From Aidingimonas halophila (GTDB lineage: Bacteria > Pseudomonadota > Gammaproteobacteria > Pseudomonadales > Halomonadaceae), in the NCBI RefSeq assembly GCF_900106955.1, contig NZ_FNNI01000001.1, forward strand, positions 124,001 to 188,000: a stretch of DNA of 64,000 nt, given 5' to 3'. The notes below the pieces were generated by a model that saw only the letters and a program-made list of their open reading frames with translations, searched no databases and had not been told where the DNA came from. A program made the translations under genes and the position numbers. Positions 1 through 9,443 of the stretch are shown here, one piece after another; the stretch's first letter is position 1; each line of letters opens with the position of its first letter.

Positions 1-493
1 TGATCTCCTGATAGATACGCTGCGCCTGAACCGGGCTCCCGCCAGGACTATCGATATGCAGCACGACGGCTTCTGCGTCATCGTTCTCCCAGGCTCGCTC
101 CACGCCGTCAATGATGCGTCTGGCATTGGCAGGAGATTCGGCATCGATGACACCATCAACTTCCACGAGCCCCAGATGCGGTCCCGCCGGCCCTTCCGGC
201 TGCTGTGCCATGAATACGCCGTAACCGGCCAATGCCAGTGACGCCAGGATCAGCACTGCAAACAGGAAGCGGAAAAACAGTTTCCAACGCCGCGAACGTC
301 GCTGCTCCTTGAGCACACCATCCATCCAGCGGTCCATCATCGCGAGCTGGGCCAGACGCTGTCGCTCCCTCAATGTTTCCGCGTCATCACTCCCATCGGC
401 CGATGCCGGCGACGAGTCGGCACTGCCACCCGATGTATCGGGTGGCACCTCGGGTCCCTGTGTCCATTTGTCATCGTGCGATTCATTGCTCAT
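1..493 (-). CDS. sppA: Signal peptide peptidase SppA, N-terminal part (cut by window edge)
   Basis: Reading leftward from the ATG at 491-493, the frame stays open to base 1, giving about 164 residues and no stop. The first 70 residues are hydrophilic and acidic. A membrane segment (FFRFLFAVLILASLALAGYG) follows, then the start of a peptidase S49 domain with GLVEVDGVI, the segment AVVLHIDSPGG and a following PVQAQRIYQEI. This is the usual order for SppA, an inner-membrane serine protease that degrades cleaved signal peptides and other membrane peptides. The catalytic Ser/Lys region lies outside the window. A DUF-type S49 relative such as SohB is less likely because of the cytoplasmic N-terminal extension. 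The HAD phosphatase gene lies 32 bp upstream in the same orientation. Confidence 0.85.
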   Translation of the reverse strand, partial: MSNESHDDKWTQGPEVPPDTSGGSADSSPASADGSDDAETLRERQRLAQLAMMDRWMDGVLKEQRRSRRWKLFFRFLFAVLILASLALAGYGVFMAQQPEGPAGPHLGLVEVDGVIDAESPANARRIIDGVERAWENDDAEAVVLHIDSPGGSPVQAQRIYQEI

Positions 494-525
494 GGGTTCT
501 CACATCCATTCCCTGTCAAACGCGT

Positions 526-1176
526 TCAGTCATGCAGCCAATCGACCAGCTCGGAAAACCTGTCGGCACTGAACACCGGTTCATACGCCGCCAGACGTTC
601 CGGGGCATGGACACCATAGGTGACCGCCACGCGATCCATCCCCACCGCCCGGGCCATCGCCAGATCATATTCGGTATCGCCTACCATCAATGCCTGCTCC
701 ACATCGACGCCACACTCACTCAAGAGTTCCTCGAGCATCTGTGGATGCGGCTTGGAACGGGTTTCATCGGCGGTGCGACTGGCATGAAACCAGTCACCGC
801 TGCCGTTTGCCATGAACACACGGTCGAGACCCCGGCGACTTTTGCCGGTCGCTACCGCCAGCTGCAGCCGGGGATTGGCACGCAATCGCGCCACGCCCGT
901 CTCGACTCCCGGGAAAAACGCCATGGGAATACGGTCGGCCGCCACGAAGCGTTCGGCATAACATTCACGTAACCGCTGGGCCCGCTCGCCCTCGATACCG
1001 GGGCATAACCGTGCAATGGCTTCAGGCAAGCCCAACCCGATGATATCACGCACCTCATCGGCCCCCAGAGGGTCCCAGCCGATATCCTGAGCCGCTGCCT
1101 GCATACAGGCCACAATCCGCGATTCCGAATCCATCAGGGTGCCATCCCAGTCGAAAATCACCAGCTGATACCGCAT
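526..1176 (-). CDS. HAD-superfamily phosphatase (subfamily IA, phosphoglycolate-phosphatase-like)
   Basis: A 216-residue protein with the HAD motifs in order. Motif I is FDWDGTLMDSE with nucleophile Asp9 and Asp11. A helical cap follows, then motif II (VATGKS), a Lys in the SKPHP segment, and motif III MVGDTEYDLAMA. The substrate cannot be told from sequence; relatives beside rluC in Pseudomonas are annotated as Gph-like or nucleotidase-like. Start choice: a GTG at 1182 is possible, but the GGAG at 1186-1189 sits only about 2 nt from it and 8 nt from the ATG at 1176, so the ATG is preferred. The gene follows rluC by about 15 bp and is probably cotranscribed with it. Confidence 0.85.
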   Translation of the reverse strand: MRYQLVIFDWDGTLMDSESRIVACMQAAAQDIGWDPLGADEVRDIIGLGLPEAIARLCPGIEGERAQRLRECYAERFVAADRIPMAFFPGVETGVARLRANPRLQLAVATGKSRRGLDRVFMANGSGDWFHASRTADETRSKPHPQMLEELLSECGVDVEQALMVGDTEYDLAMARAVGMDRVAVTYGVHAPERLAAYEPVFSADRFSELVDWLHD

Positions 1177-1191
1177 CGTCACGACTCCATC

Positions 1192-2139
1192 TCAAGACCA
1201 CTGACGTGCCCGAGCCAGGGCGGCCTGCAGGGTCTCATCCAGCGGTGCCTTGATACTGACCGGACGGCCATTGCGAGGTTCGGGGAATGTCAATGACGCA
1301 GCGTGAAGAAAAAGGCGCGACAACCCCAAACGCTGGGTCAGAAGCTGCTCCTTTCGGTTGCCATACTTGTCGTCACCCAACAAGGGGCAGCCGGCATGTG
1401 CTGCATGGACACGTATCTGATGCGTCCGACCGGTCACGGGCTCCACATCGACCAGAGTCATATCAGGCAGCGCCTCGCGAACGGCAAATCGTGTTCTTGC
1501 GACCTTCCCTTGGGTGTCAACGCGCACACGGCGTTCACCGTTGCCCGCCTCGTAGCGTAACAGCCGAGCACTGACGAACTCGCGTCGTGCCGGCCAGCGT
1601 CCTGCCAGCAGAGCCTGGTAGCGTTTCTCCATGCGGTGCTTCTTGAGTGACTCGTTGAGTGAGAGCAATCCCGTACGGGACTTTGCCAGCAATAAACACC
1701 CCGAGGTGTCACGATCCAGGCGATGCACGAGCTCCAGGAAGTCAAGATCCTCGCGTACCTGGCGAAGCGCTTCGATCAAGCCGATCTTGACACCACTTCC
1801 TCCATGCACGGCCAGGCCGGAAGGCTTGTTGATCACCAACCAGTCGGGCCCTTCCAATAATACGCTTCCCGCCAACAGGTTACGCAGGCTATCACTCACT
1901 TCCTGAACCGCCTCTTCCGGCGCCAGTCGCAAGGGCGGAATCCTCACGACATCGCCCGGAGACAACCGATGGTCTGCCTTGACGCGTTTCTTGTTGACGC
2001 GCACTTCGCCTTTCCGTACGACACGATAAATCAGCGACTTGGGCGCCCCTTTCAAACGGGAGCGAAGAAAATTGTCGATACGCTGTCCCGCCTGATCCTC
2101 CTGCACCTCGACCCAACGCACATCGCGTCCCTCGGCCAT
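1192..2139 (-). CDS. rluC: 23S rRNA pseudouridine synthase RluC
   Basis: A 315-residue RluA-family pseudouridine synthase. Residues about 17-70 form an S4 RNA-binding domain. The catalytic domain carries VHRLDRDTSG with the expected catalytic Asp142, plus VTGRTHQIRVHAAH near the C-terminus. The length is close to E. coli RluC (319), which modifies U955, U2504 and U2580 of 23S rRNA. RluD is the alternative, but RluC is favoured by the divergent position beside rne, the arrangement seen in E. coli and Pseudomonas. The start has a good ribosome site (GGAGA about 6 nt upstream). Confidence 0.93.
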   Translation of the reverse strand: MAEGRDVRWVEVQEDQAGQRIDNFLRSRLKGAPKSLIYRVVRKGEVRVNKKRVKADHRLSPGDVVRIPPLRLAPEEAVQEVSDSLRNLLAGSVLLEGPDWLVINKPSGLAVHGGSGVKIGLIEALRQVREDLDFLELVHRLDRDTSGCLLLAKSRTGLLSLNESLKKHRMEKRYQALLAGRWPARREFVSARLLRYEAGNGERRVRVDTQGKVARTRFAVREALPDMTLVDVEPVTGRTHQIRVHAAHAGCPLLGDDKYGNRKEQLLTQRLGLSRLFLHAASLTFPEPRNGRPVSIKAPLDETLQAALARARQWS

Positions 2140-2172
2140 GCTCGTCTCCCGTTATGCGCAGCAACATAGCGC

Positions 2173-2204
2173 ATTCTACCTCAGCGGACCGGGTGTTGTG
2201 TCAA
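2173..2204 (-). promoter_or_regulatory. Possible rluC promoter
   Basis: On the minus strand TTGACA (2199-2204) is followed by TAGAAT (2173-2178), upstream of rluC. Each hexamer is near consensus, but the 20-nt spacer is too long for a standard sigma-70 promoter, so this is tentative. The TTGACA directly abuts the -35 of the rne promoter on the other strand. Confidence 0.3.
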
Positions 2205-2233
2205 TTGCTGCGACTGACTATTGCTGGTATATT
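2205..2233 (+). promoter_or_regulatory. Probable rne promoter
   Basis: TTGCTG (2205-2210), a 17-nt spacer and TATATT (2228-2233) form a good sigma-70 promoter facing rne. The predicted transcription start near 2240 gives a leader of about 468 nt, comparable to the long rne leader of E. coli. Confidence 0.55.
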
Positions 2234-2239
2234 TCTTAC

Positions 2240-2707
2240 GCGCTCAGATGGGCGAGAAGCGTCCGAAAAACGCGCCTGCACGACAGACACGCAGGCCAGA
2301 GCGCCGAAACAAGGCGGTCGATGTCATCGCAACGACATACTACCGCCCGAAAGAAACGATTAGTTACGCCACGCCCGGACCCGAGTCGCGCTTTAGTGTG
2401 CGAATCATGGCCACGGGGCTTAGTCATCGCGTGCCGGAAGCCGGCGTTGGCGAATCGATGAATGCCAGGTGTCTGGCGGTAGACCGCAGAGCCGGACCAG
2501 CGTATCGCTAGCCGAAACATGTTCTGCCACCGCCGCGTACTCACAACATGGTCAGCCGTCCCAGTTGCGGAACGACACCGTTCCGTATTGGCGGAATGCA
2601 ACATTGCCTTCGTGACATGAACTGAGCACAAGCACGCAGCACCCAAAGGTTCGCCTTCGTCGACGCCATAGGGCGCTTTTCGGCACGCCCTTTGTTAGCG
2701 AGACGAC
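2240..2707 (+). promoter_or_regulatory. Long structured rne 5' leader
   Basis: The 568-bp stretch 2140-2707 has no convincing gene; most of it would be the untranslated leader of rne. Hairpins visible by eye are GCCAG/CTGGC with a 4-nt loop (2464-2477), a 7-bp stem CGGAACG/CGTTCCG with loop ACAC (2568-2585), and AGGGCG/CGCCCT with a 10-nt loop (2670-2691) about 17 nt before the start codon. In E. coli the rne leader is a target for RNase E and lets the enzyme limit its own mRNA; the same role here is inferred from position and structure. The ribosome site before ATG 2708 is weak. Confidence 0.5.
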
Positions 2708-5700
2708 ATGAAAAGAATGCTCATCAATGCGACTCAGCCGGAAGAGCTGCGTGTCGCGCTGGTCGACGGTCAACGCTTGTATGACCTGGACATCGAATCC
2801 GGTGCCCGGGAACAGAAAAAAGCCAACATCTATCGTGGCAAGATCACCCGCATCGAACCTTCACTGGAAGCTGCGTTCGTGGACTTCGGCGCCGATCGAC
2901 ATGGTTTTCTGCCCCTCAAGGAAATTTCTCGCGAATATTTCACCAAAGAGGTCTCGGGACGTCCCAACATCAAGGATGTGCTCAAGGAAGGTCAGGAGAT
3001 CATCGTCCAGGTAGACAAGGAAGAGCGCGGCAACAAAGGGGCAGCGCTGACGACCTTCATCAGTCTGGCGGGTCGCTTTCTGGTATTGATGCCCAACAAT
3101 CCTCGTGCCGGCGGCATCTCCCGCCGGATCGAGGGTGAAGAACGCAGCCAGCTCAAGGAAGCCATGGGACAATTGACCCTGCCTGACAAGATGGGGGTCA
3201 TCGTTCGTACGGCGGGTATCGGGCGCACACCGGAAGAGTTGCAGTGGGACCTCGATTATCTGGTCCAGGTCTGGGAGTCGATCACCGAGGAAGCCGGGAA
3301 GCGTCCAGCGCCGTTTCTGATTTACCGTGAGTCCAATGTCATCATTCGGGCGATGCGTGACTACCTGCGTCACGACATCGGCGAAGTCCTGATCGATAGT
3401 CCCGAAATCCATCAGGAAGCCCTGGCCTTCATTCGCCAGGTGATGCCTTCTTATCAACAGAAGATCAAGCTCTACGCCGACGAAGTGCCTCTGTTCTCGC
3501 GTTTCCAGATCGAGTCACAGATCGAAACGGCATACCAGCGCGAGGTCAAGCTTCCCTCGGGCGGGTCGATCGTCATCGATCATACCGAGGCGCTGGTGTC
3601 CATCGACATCAACTCGTCACGAGCCACACGCGGCAGCGACATCGAAGAGACGGCATTACAGACCAATCTGGAAGCGGCCGATGAAATCGCGCGGCAGCTA
3701 CGTTTACGAGACATCGGCGGCCTGGTGGTCATCGATTTCATCGACATGAGTCCGGCCCGTAACCAGCGTGAAGTCGAGAATCGCGTCCGTGACGCGCTCA
3801 AGCTCGACCGTGCGCGGGTACAGATCGGGCGAATCTCGCGCTTCGGTCTGATGGAAATGTCCCGTCAACGGTTGCGCCCTTCACTCGGTGAAACCAGCGG
3901 AGTCGTCTGCCCCCGCTGTGTCGGCCAGGGCACGATCCGTGATGTTCGCTCCCTGTCACTGTCGATACTACGCCTGATCGAAGAAGAGGCGATGAAGGAG
4001 CGCAGCGCACACATCCGAGCCATCCTGCCGGTCTCGGTCGCAACCTACCTGCTCAATGAAAAGCGCAACGTCCTCGCCGACGTCGAACGCCGGCAAAACG
4101 TTCGCCTGGTGCTGCTGCCCAGCGCCGATATGGACACACCGCACTACGATGTCCAGCGGCTCCGCGACGATCATCTCGACAGTGAAGGCCCCGACAAGTC
4201 GAGCTTCGAGCTCTCCACCGAGAGCGAGATCGGCAAAGAGCCCGACACGCGTGCCGACAAACTCGTTCAGCGTGATGAAGCCGCTGTCAAAAGTGTTGCT
4301 CATAATGCGCCGGCTCCTGCGTCACTGCAGCAAGAACCCTCTACCGCACCATCCAGTGACGATGAAGCCAGTGTCATCTCGCGGCTGTTCAAAGGGTTCG
4401 GCAAGTTGCTCGGAGGAGGTGGTGGTTCCGAGGCACCAGCGACTCCCCGACCCTCGGGTCAACAGACGACCACGTCATCTTCGCGGCAAGAGAGCTCCCA
4501 ACCCGCTCGTGAGAAGTCTACGCGCAGTGACGGCACCTCTTCTTCCGGACAAGAACCTTCCGAGAACCGTAGCGGCAACGGAGGACAGCGCCGTCAGCGT
4601 CAACGCAACGGCAAACAGGAGCGCGATGACAGCCGCACCAGGAACTCCCAGCGCCAGGACGAGTCCCGCTCGCCCAAGAGCGATACGCGCAGCGACGACA
4701 GTGATCAAGGCGATACCCGCAAACGTGGTGGACGACAGGATGGTCAGCGTCAATCTGGCGGCGCATCGACTTCACACAAGTCATCCGGTGACACATCAGG
4801 CAAATCGACCGCCAACAAACCCAAGGCGGCCGATAAGCCCAAGACGAACGGCCAGGCCAAGGCGAACGGCGAGGATTCGCAAAAAGGAAAACAGGAAACC
4901 GCGGACAGCAAGCCCAAGCGCACGCGTAATAATCCTCGCAAGCGTACCCGCAAGCATGCCATCAATCCGAAGGCAGAAGCCGAGCAGCAACGTCTGCAGA
5001 CAGAGGCTGAGACAGTGACAAGCCAGCCGTCTGAGGCTGGCACACAGGAGTCCCAACCCAAGACGATTGCCGACAAGGGCGGCGAAGAACGCGCAACGGC
5101 CGACCCGACGCCTCGGGACACGGCACAACCTGCCACCGCACCGGAGACATCATCCAATCAGGCAACATCGGATGAAGCCCCTGCAGCGGCTACACCACCA
5201 GAGACGGCGCAGGCAACCGACAAGGTGGCATCAGTCACCGAAGCGGTTGAGCCGGGAACTGCGGAAGCGACCGAGCAGAAAACAGCGGATGCTGTAGAAG
5301 ACGCCTCAGAACCGAGCGCCGACGTCGACGCAACGACCGAGGTCAACAGCGAGGCTACGGGCCAATCCGAGCCGACTCGAACCGAGTCAGTGTCACAGCA
5401 GGCGCCGACCCAGACGCCCGCCACGTCGGAATCTCCGTCCTCTGCTTCTTCCGAGCCAACGGATACCATGGCGCATCAATCATCCGAGGCGACGACCCAG
5501 TCATCTGCACCGGATACCCGCTCCTCTACAATGCAGCCGGATGTGCCGTTCGCTGAACAGCAAAGCACGTCGTCAGACGACGCGACCGCCAAGTCAGGTA
5601 TGACGACTCAGCAACAACAGACATCCGAGTCGGAAACAAACGACGAGGCAGCGACCGAGCAAACGACTGACGGTGAAACGTCGATGACGGCATCGGTTGA

Positions 5701-5824
5701 AGACGGCCAACGGGATGACGAGGTGCAGGCGACACGCCCCCGACGCCGCCGACGGGCACACAACGACCCGCGCGAGATGCGTCGGCGTGAGCAGCAAACC
5801 CCGTCGGAAAACAGCCAGCACTGA
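2708..5824 (+). CDS. rne: Ribonuclease E, degradosome scaffold endoribonuclease
   Basis: A 1038-residue RNase E (E. coli 1061). The N-terminal catalytic half has the S1 domain (about 35-125). The DNase I-like site has Asp300 in SIDINSSR and Asp343 in VIDFIDM, and the zinc-link cysteines Cys401 and Cys404 lie in CPRCVGQG. From about residue 500 the chain is low-complexity and probably disordered. At about 554-570 the segment [16 protein letters not shown] looks like the amphipathic membrane-anchoring helix (segment A). Arg-rich RNA-binding stretches follow at about 625-740, then a long acidic Thr/Ala/Glu-rich region. The C-terminus has RRRRR and an NDPR motif, the kind of short linear motif that recruits degradosome partners in Pseudomonas. 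The enzyme cleaves AU-rich single-stranded RNA in mRNA decay and rRNA/tRNA processing. Confidence 0.97.
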   Translation: MKRMLINATQPEELRVALVDGQRLYDLDIESGAREQKKANIYRGKITRIEPSLEAAFVDFGADRHGFLPLKEISREYFTKEVSGRPNIKDVLKEGQEIIVQVDKEERGNKGAALTTFISLAGRFLVLMPNNPRAGGISRRIEGEERSQLKEAMGQLTLPDKMGVIVRTAGIGRTPEELQWDLDYLVQVWESITEEAGKRPAPFLIYRESNVIIRAMRDYLRHDIGEVLIDSPEIHQEALAFIRQVMPSYQQKIKLYADEVPLFSRFQIESQIETAYQREVKLPSGGSIVIDHTEALVSIDINSSRATRGSDIEETALQTNLEAADEIARQLRLRDIGGLVVIDFIDMSPARNQREVENRVRDALKLDRARVQIGRISRFGLMEMSRQRLRPSLGETSGVVCPRCVGQGTIRDVRSLSLSILRLIEEEAMKERSAHIRAILPVSVATYLLNEKRNVLADVERRQNVRLVLLPSADMDTPHYDVQRLRDDHLDSEGPDKSSFELSTESEIGKEPDTRADKLVQRDEAAVKSVAHNAPAPASLQQEPSTAPSSDDEASVISRLFKGFGKLLGGGGGSEAPATPRPSGQQTTTSSSRQESSQPAREKSTRSDGTSSSGQEPSENRSGNGGQRRQRQRNGKQERDDSRTRNSQRQDESRSPKSDTRSDDSDQGDTRKRGGRQDGQRQSGGASTSHKSSGDTSGKSTANKPKAADKPKTNGQAKANGEDSQKGKQETADSKPKRTRNNPRKRTRKHAINPKAEAEQQRLQTEAETVTSQPSEAGTQESQPKTIADKGGEERATADPTPRDTAQPATAPETSSNQATSDEAPAAATPPETAQATDKVASVTEAVEPGTAEATEQKTADAVEDASEPSADVDATTEVNSEATGQSEPTRTESVSQQAPTQTPATSESPSSASSEPTDTMAHQSSEATTQSSAPDTRSSTMQPDVPFAEQQSTSSDDATAKSGMTTQQQQTSESETNDEAATEQTTDGETSMTASVEDGQRDDEVQATRPRRRRRAHNDPREMRRREQQTPSENSQH

Positions 5825-5843
5825 GCCTGGCATGTGACGCAAG

Positions 5844-5883
5844 GACGACGGGCCCGGAACCGAGCTGTTCCGGGCCCGTCGTC
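5844..5883. terminator. Hairpin between convergent rne and murB
   Basis: A perfect 17-bp inverted repeat (5844-5860 with 5867-5883) and a 6-nt loop lies 20 bp after the rne stop and 18 bp after the murB stop. Neither side has a strong T-tract (TTCT on the plus side), so it may work in both directions as a weak terminator or protect the 3' ends. Confidence 0.65.
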
Positions 5884-5900
5884 TTCTGTGACCGCGCCGG

Positions 5901-6920
5901 CTACTCGATGCCTATTGCACGCGGTTCCCGTTCCAGTACCACACCGAAACGTTCGGCCACTCTTCCGGCAATATCTTGAGCAAACGACAACAATTCCCGC
6001 GCCGTTCCCCCGCCATAGTGCACCAGCACCAATGCCTGCCTTTCATGAACACCAAACGCCCCGTGGCGTTTTCCCTTGAGACCGCACTGATCGATCAACC
6101 AGCCCGCGGCAAGCTTGACGCTGCCATCCGGTTGCGGAAAGCAGGGCATACCCGGATCGCTTTTCAATAGCGACTGCGCATGGTCTCGGGAGACGATAGG
6201 GTTCTTGAAGAAGCTCCCGGCATTGCACAAGTCGCTGGGGTCAGGCAGCTTTTCTCGGCGTACCTGACATACGGCCTCTGCAATGGCCTTGGCCGTTGGC
6301 TCCGGGCCGACCCGGTCGGCCAGGTCGCCATAAGTCAAACGAGGCCTCGGTCGGCGTGACAACCGCAATACCAGTCCCGTGATGAACGCCCGACCGGCCA
6401 ATTCGCGTTTGAAGATGCTGTCTCGATAGCCGAAGGCACAATCCGACGCACTCAGGCTGGAAAAGTCATCGCTTTCGGGGAAATAGACCTGCACGCGCTC
6501 AAGGATATCTGACAGCTCTACCCCATAGGCCCCGATATTCTGGATTGGCGCAGCACCGCAATGACCAGGAATCAACGCCAGATTCTCGACGCCCCACAGG
6601 TCTTGCTCGGCCAGCGACATGACCAGGCGATGCCAGTTCATGCCCGCATCGACATGAACCCGGACACTCTCGTCATCAATCGCTTCAACTTGCCATTGCG
6701 AGAATGTCGGACGGACGACCGCGCCTGCCAAGAACGGGCCAAGGATCAGGTTGCTCCCGCCTCCCAGCAGCGTCAGCGGCCACCCCTCCTGACGGGCGAG
6801 TCGACAGGCCTGACGCAACATTTCAGGCGTCCGGGCCAGCAGATAATGTTCAGCTCGACAGGGCAATCCCAGCGTATTGGCATTGCTCAGATCGCGGTCG
6901 CGCTGCCAGTCAAGTCTCAC
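5901..6920 (-). CDS. murB: UDP-N-acetylenolpyruvoylglucosamine reductase (type I)
   Basis: 339 residues, matching type I MurB (E. coli 342). The enzyme reduces UDP-GlcNAc-enolpyruvate to UDP-MurNAc with NADPH and FAD in the cytoplasm. The FAD-binding domain has LLGGGSNLIL. The substrate domain has the type I insertion with FGYRDSIFK, and AGSFFKNP supplies the catalytic Ser. The C-terminal LEREPRAIG aligns with the catalytic Glu of E. coli (LEPEVR). It starts with GTG at 6920, overlapping the stop of the phosphatase gene by 4 nt (GTGA). A GGAG 8 nt upstream supports this start and translational coupling. Confidence 0.96.
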   Translation of the reverse strand: MRLDWQRDRDLSNANTLGLPCRAEHYLLARTPEMLRQACRLARQEGWPLTLLGGGSNLILGPFLAGAVVRPTFSQWQVEAIDDESVRVHVDAGMNWHRLVMSLAEQDLWGVENLALIPGHCGAAPIQNIGAYGVELSDILERVQVYFPESDDFSSLSASDCAFGYRDSIFKRELAGRAFITGLVLRLSRRPRPRLTYGDLADRVGPEPTAKAIAEAVCQVRREKLPDPSDLCNAGSFFKNPIVSRDHAQSLLKSDPGMPCFPQPDGSVKLAAGWLIDQCGLKGKRHGAFGVHERQALVLVHYGGGTARELLSFAQDIAGRVAERFGVVLEREPRAIGIE

Positions 6921-7393
6921 CGCGACATCTCCATACGAGCCTGCAATCGCTGAATCAAGCCGTCAGCACCAGCCTCGATCAGGTCCAGAACACCATCGAA
7001 GCCATCACTGCCACCAAAATAAGGGTCAGGGACCGCTTTGCCTTTCATCCCACCCATCTCGAGGAACAGGCCGATATGAGCTTCGCTGTCAGTCGGACGG
7101 CGTGACTGCAGCACGGCAAGGTTCTCATGATCCATGGCCAACAGGTAGTCGAAACGATAGAAGTCCTCAACGGCGAGCTGACGAGCTCTCAAATCACTCA
7201 TATCGATGCCACGCTGGGCGGCAGCCGCTTGCGCGCGCGGGTCCGGGGGTTCTCCGACATGCCAGGGTCCCGTACCGCATGAATCCACCGTGACGGTATC
7301 GGCCAATCCGGCTCGCTTCAGATGCTGTAAAAGAATGGCTTCCGCCGTCGGAGAGCGACAAATGTTACCAAGACAAACCAACAAGATACGCAT
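6917..7393 (-). CDS. Low-molecular-weight protein tyrosine phosphatase
   Basis: 158 residues, typical for the family. The N-terminus carries the P-loop CLGNICRSP, with nucleophile Cys7 and Arg13. The general-acid Asp lies near residue 125 in VPDPYFGG. The frame is open far upstream into kdsB, but the family motif fixes the start at ATG 7393, 4 bp after the kdsB stop. A target is not evident; relatives include Wzb/Etp-type enzymes acting on bacterial tyrosine kinases, but no exopolysaccharide genes are nearby. The gene is probably cotranscribed with kdsB and murB. Confidence 0.9.
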   Translation of the reverse strand: MRILLVCLGNICRSPTAEAILLQHLKRAGLADTVTVDSCGTGPWHVGEPPDPRAQAAAAQRGIDMSDLRARQLAVEDFYRFDYLLAMDHENLAVLQSRRPTDSEAHIGLFLEMGGMKGKAVPDPYFGGSDGFDGVLDLIEAGADGLIQRLQARMEMSR

Positions 7394-7397
7394 ACAC

Positions 7398-8171
7398 TCA
7401 CCCTTGGTGGGAGGCTGTCGCCAGCCACTCTCTGACCCTTTCCAGATCCTCTGACGTATCGACACCGGCAGGGTGCGGCTCACGTGCCCGAGCGACGAGG
7501 ATACGATGACCATGCTGCAGCGCTCGTAATTGCTCGAGCTGTTCGAGCTGCTCGAGCGCAGAAGGCGCCCAATCTCGATAGGCCAGAAGGAAGCCGGCCC
7601 GATAAGCATACAGGCCGATATGTCGAAGCCAGGCATCATGTTCGAGCATTTCCGGCCGACCCGTGAAAGCGTCACGGTCCCAAGGGATCGGCGCGCGGGA
7701 AAAATAGAGCGCTCGCCCCTCGAGGTCACGCACGACCTTGACCACATTGGCATTGAACAGGTCGTTCACCTCCGTGATCGACTCGGCCAGCGTGGCAATG
7801 GATGCCTCAGGATCGTCGGCCAGCCGCAATGCCGTCTGATCGATCAGAGCGGGAGGCAGTAATGGCTCGTCGCCTTGTACGTTGACCAGAATGTCATCCG
7901 ACGACATCGCCAGCATATCGGCCACTTCGGCCAACCGATCGGTTCCTGACGGATGATCCGGCCGAGTCATGAGGGCCTCACCACCCACAGCATCGATCGT
8001 GTCACGAATCCGCTCATCGTCGGTTGCCACCACCACTCGCGATGCGCCGCTCCGGCAGGCCTGTCGCCAGACATGGACGATCATCGGCGCTCCGGCAATG
8101 TCCAGCAACGGCTTCCCAGGCAACCGGCTCGAAGCATACCGTGCCGGAATGACAACCGTATAATCGATCAT
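7398..8171 (-). CDS. kdsB: 3-deoxy-manno-octulosonate cytidylyltransferase (CMP-Kdo synthetase)
   Basis: 257 residues (E. coli 248). It activates Kdo with CTP for transfer to lipid A. The nucleotide-binding N-terminus is [17 protein letters not shown]. Further family landmarks are VATDDERI, the segment [27 protein letters not shown], and [12 protein letters not shown] in the second half. The [11 protein letters not shown] stretch near residue 220 aligns with the usual helix of the family and is not an insertion. The ATG overlaps the upstream ycaR stop by 4 nt (ATGA), indicating coupling within the lpxK-ycaR-kdsB group. Confidence 0.96.
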   Translation of the reverse strand: MIDYTVVIPARYASSRLPGKPLLDIAGAPMIVHVWRQACRSGASRVVVATDDERIRDTIDAVGGEALMTRPDHPSGTDRLAEVADMLAMSSDDILVNVQGDEPLLPPALIDQTALRLADDPEASIATLAESITEVNDLFNANVVKVVRDLEGRALYFSRAPIPWDRDAFTGRPEMLEHDAWLRHIGLYAYRAGFLLAYRDWAPSALEQLEQLEQLRALQHGHRILVARAREPHPAGVDTSEDLERVREWLATASHQG

Positions 8172-8389
8172 GCCGGCCGACTCCGATCATCATCGGATGG
8201 TGACGTCTTTCCCAGTTTTTCATCGACCGACATCACTCGCGCTTCTTCTTCCAGCATCACCGGAATACCGTCGCGAATCGGAAATGCCAGACCGTCGTAA
8301 TGACACTTGAGCTCGGCGTTGTCACGATCGTATTTCAGCTTGCCCTGACAAAGCGGGCAAACCAGCATGGCCAATAGTTGCTTATCCAT
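8168..8389 (-). CDS. ycaR: Trm112/YcaR-family small protein
   Basis: 73 residues beginning [18 protein letters not shown], the typical start of the UPF0434/YcaR (Trm112-like) family. Cys11, Cys14 and Cys29 are seen in CPLC and LKCHYDG. The fold is a small zinc-ribbon-like domain; a molecular function in bacteria is not established. It sits between lpxK and kdsB as in E. coli. A GAGGTG ribosome site precedes the ATG by about 6 nt. The start lies 8 nt inside the end of lpxK and the stop overlaps the kdsB start by 4 nt. Confidence 0.88.
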   Translation of the reverse strand: MDKQLLAMLVCPLCQGKLKYDRDNAELKCHYDGLAFPIRDGIPVMLEEEARVMSVDEKLGKTSPSDDDRSRPA

Positions 8390-9443
8390 TGTCGCACCTC
8401 GTCTGAACAGAAACCGACCCACCCTCCATTGGAGCGCCGTCCGTCGTATCATGCAGCGCATCGAGTCGTTGTGAAAGCCAGTGGACGAAAGCCGCCTCCG
8501 GCGCCGCGACAACATCGAGCACCCAGCAATCCGGACCGACAATATCGCGGCACTTGACCGCGTCTTTTGCCGTCATGACAACAGGTGCCCGATCCCCGAA
8601 TGCCAAGTCAGACGCATGAAAGGTATGGTGGTCGGGAAACGCATGCGCATAGTGCGGTACGTTCAGCGCCTCCAGCGTCGCGAAGAAACGCTGAGGATGT
8701 CCAATGCCCGCAACGGCATGCACCGGTGACGAGAATGGCGCCGGCGTCAACGGCTGTATCCGGTCGTCAGCGAGTCGACGCCACTGTAACGGCTCCAGCG
8801 TCATATGGAAGGGCTCTGGAACCATTGCCAACTGCGCTTGACCATTGACGATCACGGCATCGACTCGTTCCAACCGAGATAGTGGTTCCCGCAATGGCCC
8901 TGCCGGCAGACACGCGCCGTTGCCGAAGCCGCGTTTGCCATCCACGACCACCAATTCGATATCCCGCCCCAATGCCAAGTGCTGCAGACCATCATCTGCC
9001 AACAGGATATCGCACCCTTCATCAAGCAGTCGACGCGCGCCACGGGGCCTGTCGGGGTCGGCCACCAATGGCGTATCCAATTGCGCCGCCAACATGGCGG
9101 GCTCATCCCCACAGCCCGATACCGGAGTATCACGGGTCACCAGCAGCGGATATGTTTTCCCGGCGCTACCATACCCCCGGGATACGATTCCGGGACGCCA
9201 ACCCTGCTCGGCCAACCACTGAGCCAACCACGCAACCAAAGGGGACTTACCGGTCCCTCCCAGCGTGATATTACCCACCACGATCACCGGCACCGGGGCC
9301 TTCCAAACCCGCTTCTTGCCTGCTGCATAGGCACGTGATCGGTGTGTTATCACGGCTTGGTAGGCCCATGCCAAGGGGCGCAATGCCTTGAGCCAGGGGG
9401 CATCGTTATACCAGGCATCAAGCAGTCGAGCAGACAGGCTCAC
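8382..9443 (-). CDS. lpxK: Tetraacyldisaccharide 4'-kinase
   Basis: 353 residues from the chosen start. LpxK phosphorylates the 4' position of the lipid A disaccharide at the inner membrane. The N-terminal hydrophobic helix and [16 protein letters not shown] are typical. The P-loop is [14 protein letters not shown] at about 55-68, followed by the segment PGIVSRGYG and DDGLQHLAL. The frame is open further upstream into msbA, but the GTG at 9443 overlaps the msbA stop (GTGA), has AGGAG about 7 nt upstream and starts the conserved N-terminus. The C-terminus is slightly longer than the E. coli enzyme (328). Confidence 0.94.
   Translation of the reverse strand: MSLSARLLDAWYNDAPWLKALRPLAWAYQAVITHRSRAYAAGKKRVWKAPVPVIVVGNITLGGTGKSPLVAWLAQWLAEQGWRPGIVSRGYGSAGKTYPLLVTRDTPVSGCGDEPAMLAAQLDTPLVADPDRPRGARRLLDEGCDILLADDGLQHLALGRDIELVVVDGKRGFGNGACLPAGPLREPLSRLERVDAVIVNGQAQLAMVPEPFHMTLEPLQWRRLADDRIQPLTPAPFSSPVHAVAGIGHPQRFFATLEALNVPHYAHAFPDHHTFHASDLAFGDRAPVVMTAKDAVKCRDIVGPDCWVLDVVAAPEAAFVHWLSQRLDALHDTTDGAPMEGGSVSVQTRCDNG

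Noticed and set aside
4056-5018. 320-residue ORF in another frame of rne
   Set aside because: Arises from the low-complexity scaffold half of rne; repetitive basic composition, no start site support.
7520-7565. Short tandem repeat in kdsB ([11 protein letters not shown])
   Set aside because: The stretch aligns with the normal helix of KdsB; not a recent expansion as far as can be judged.
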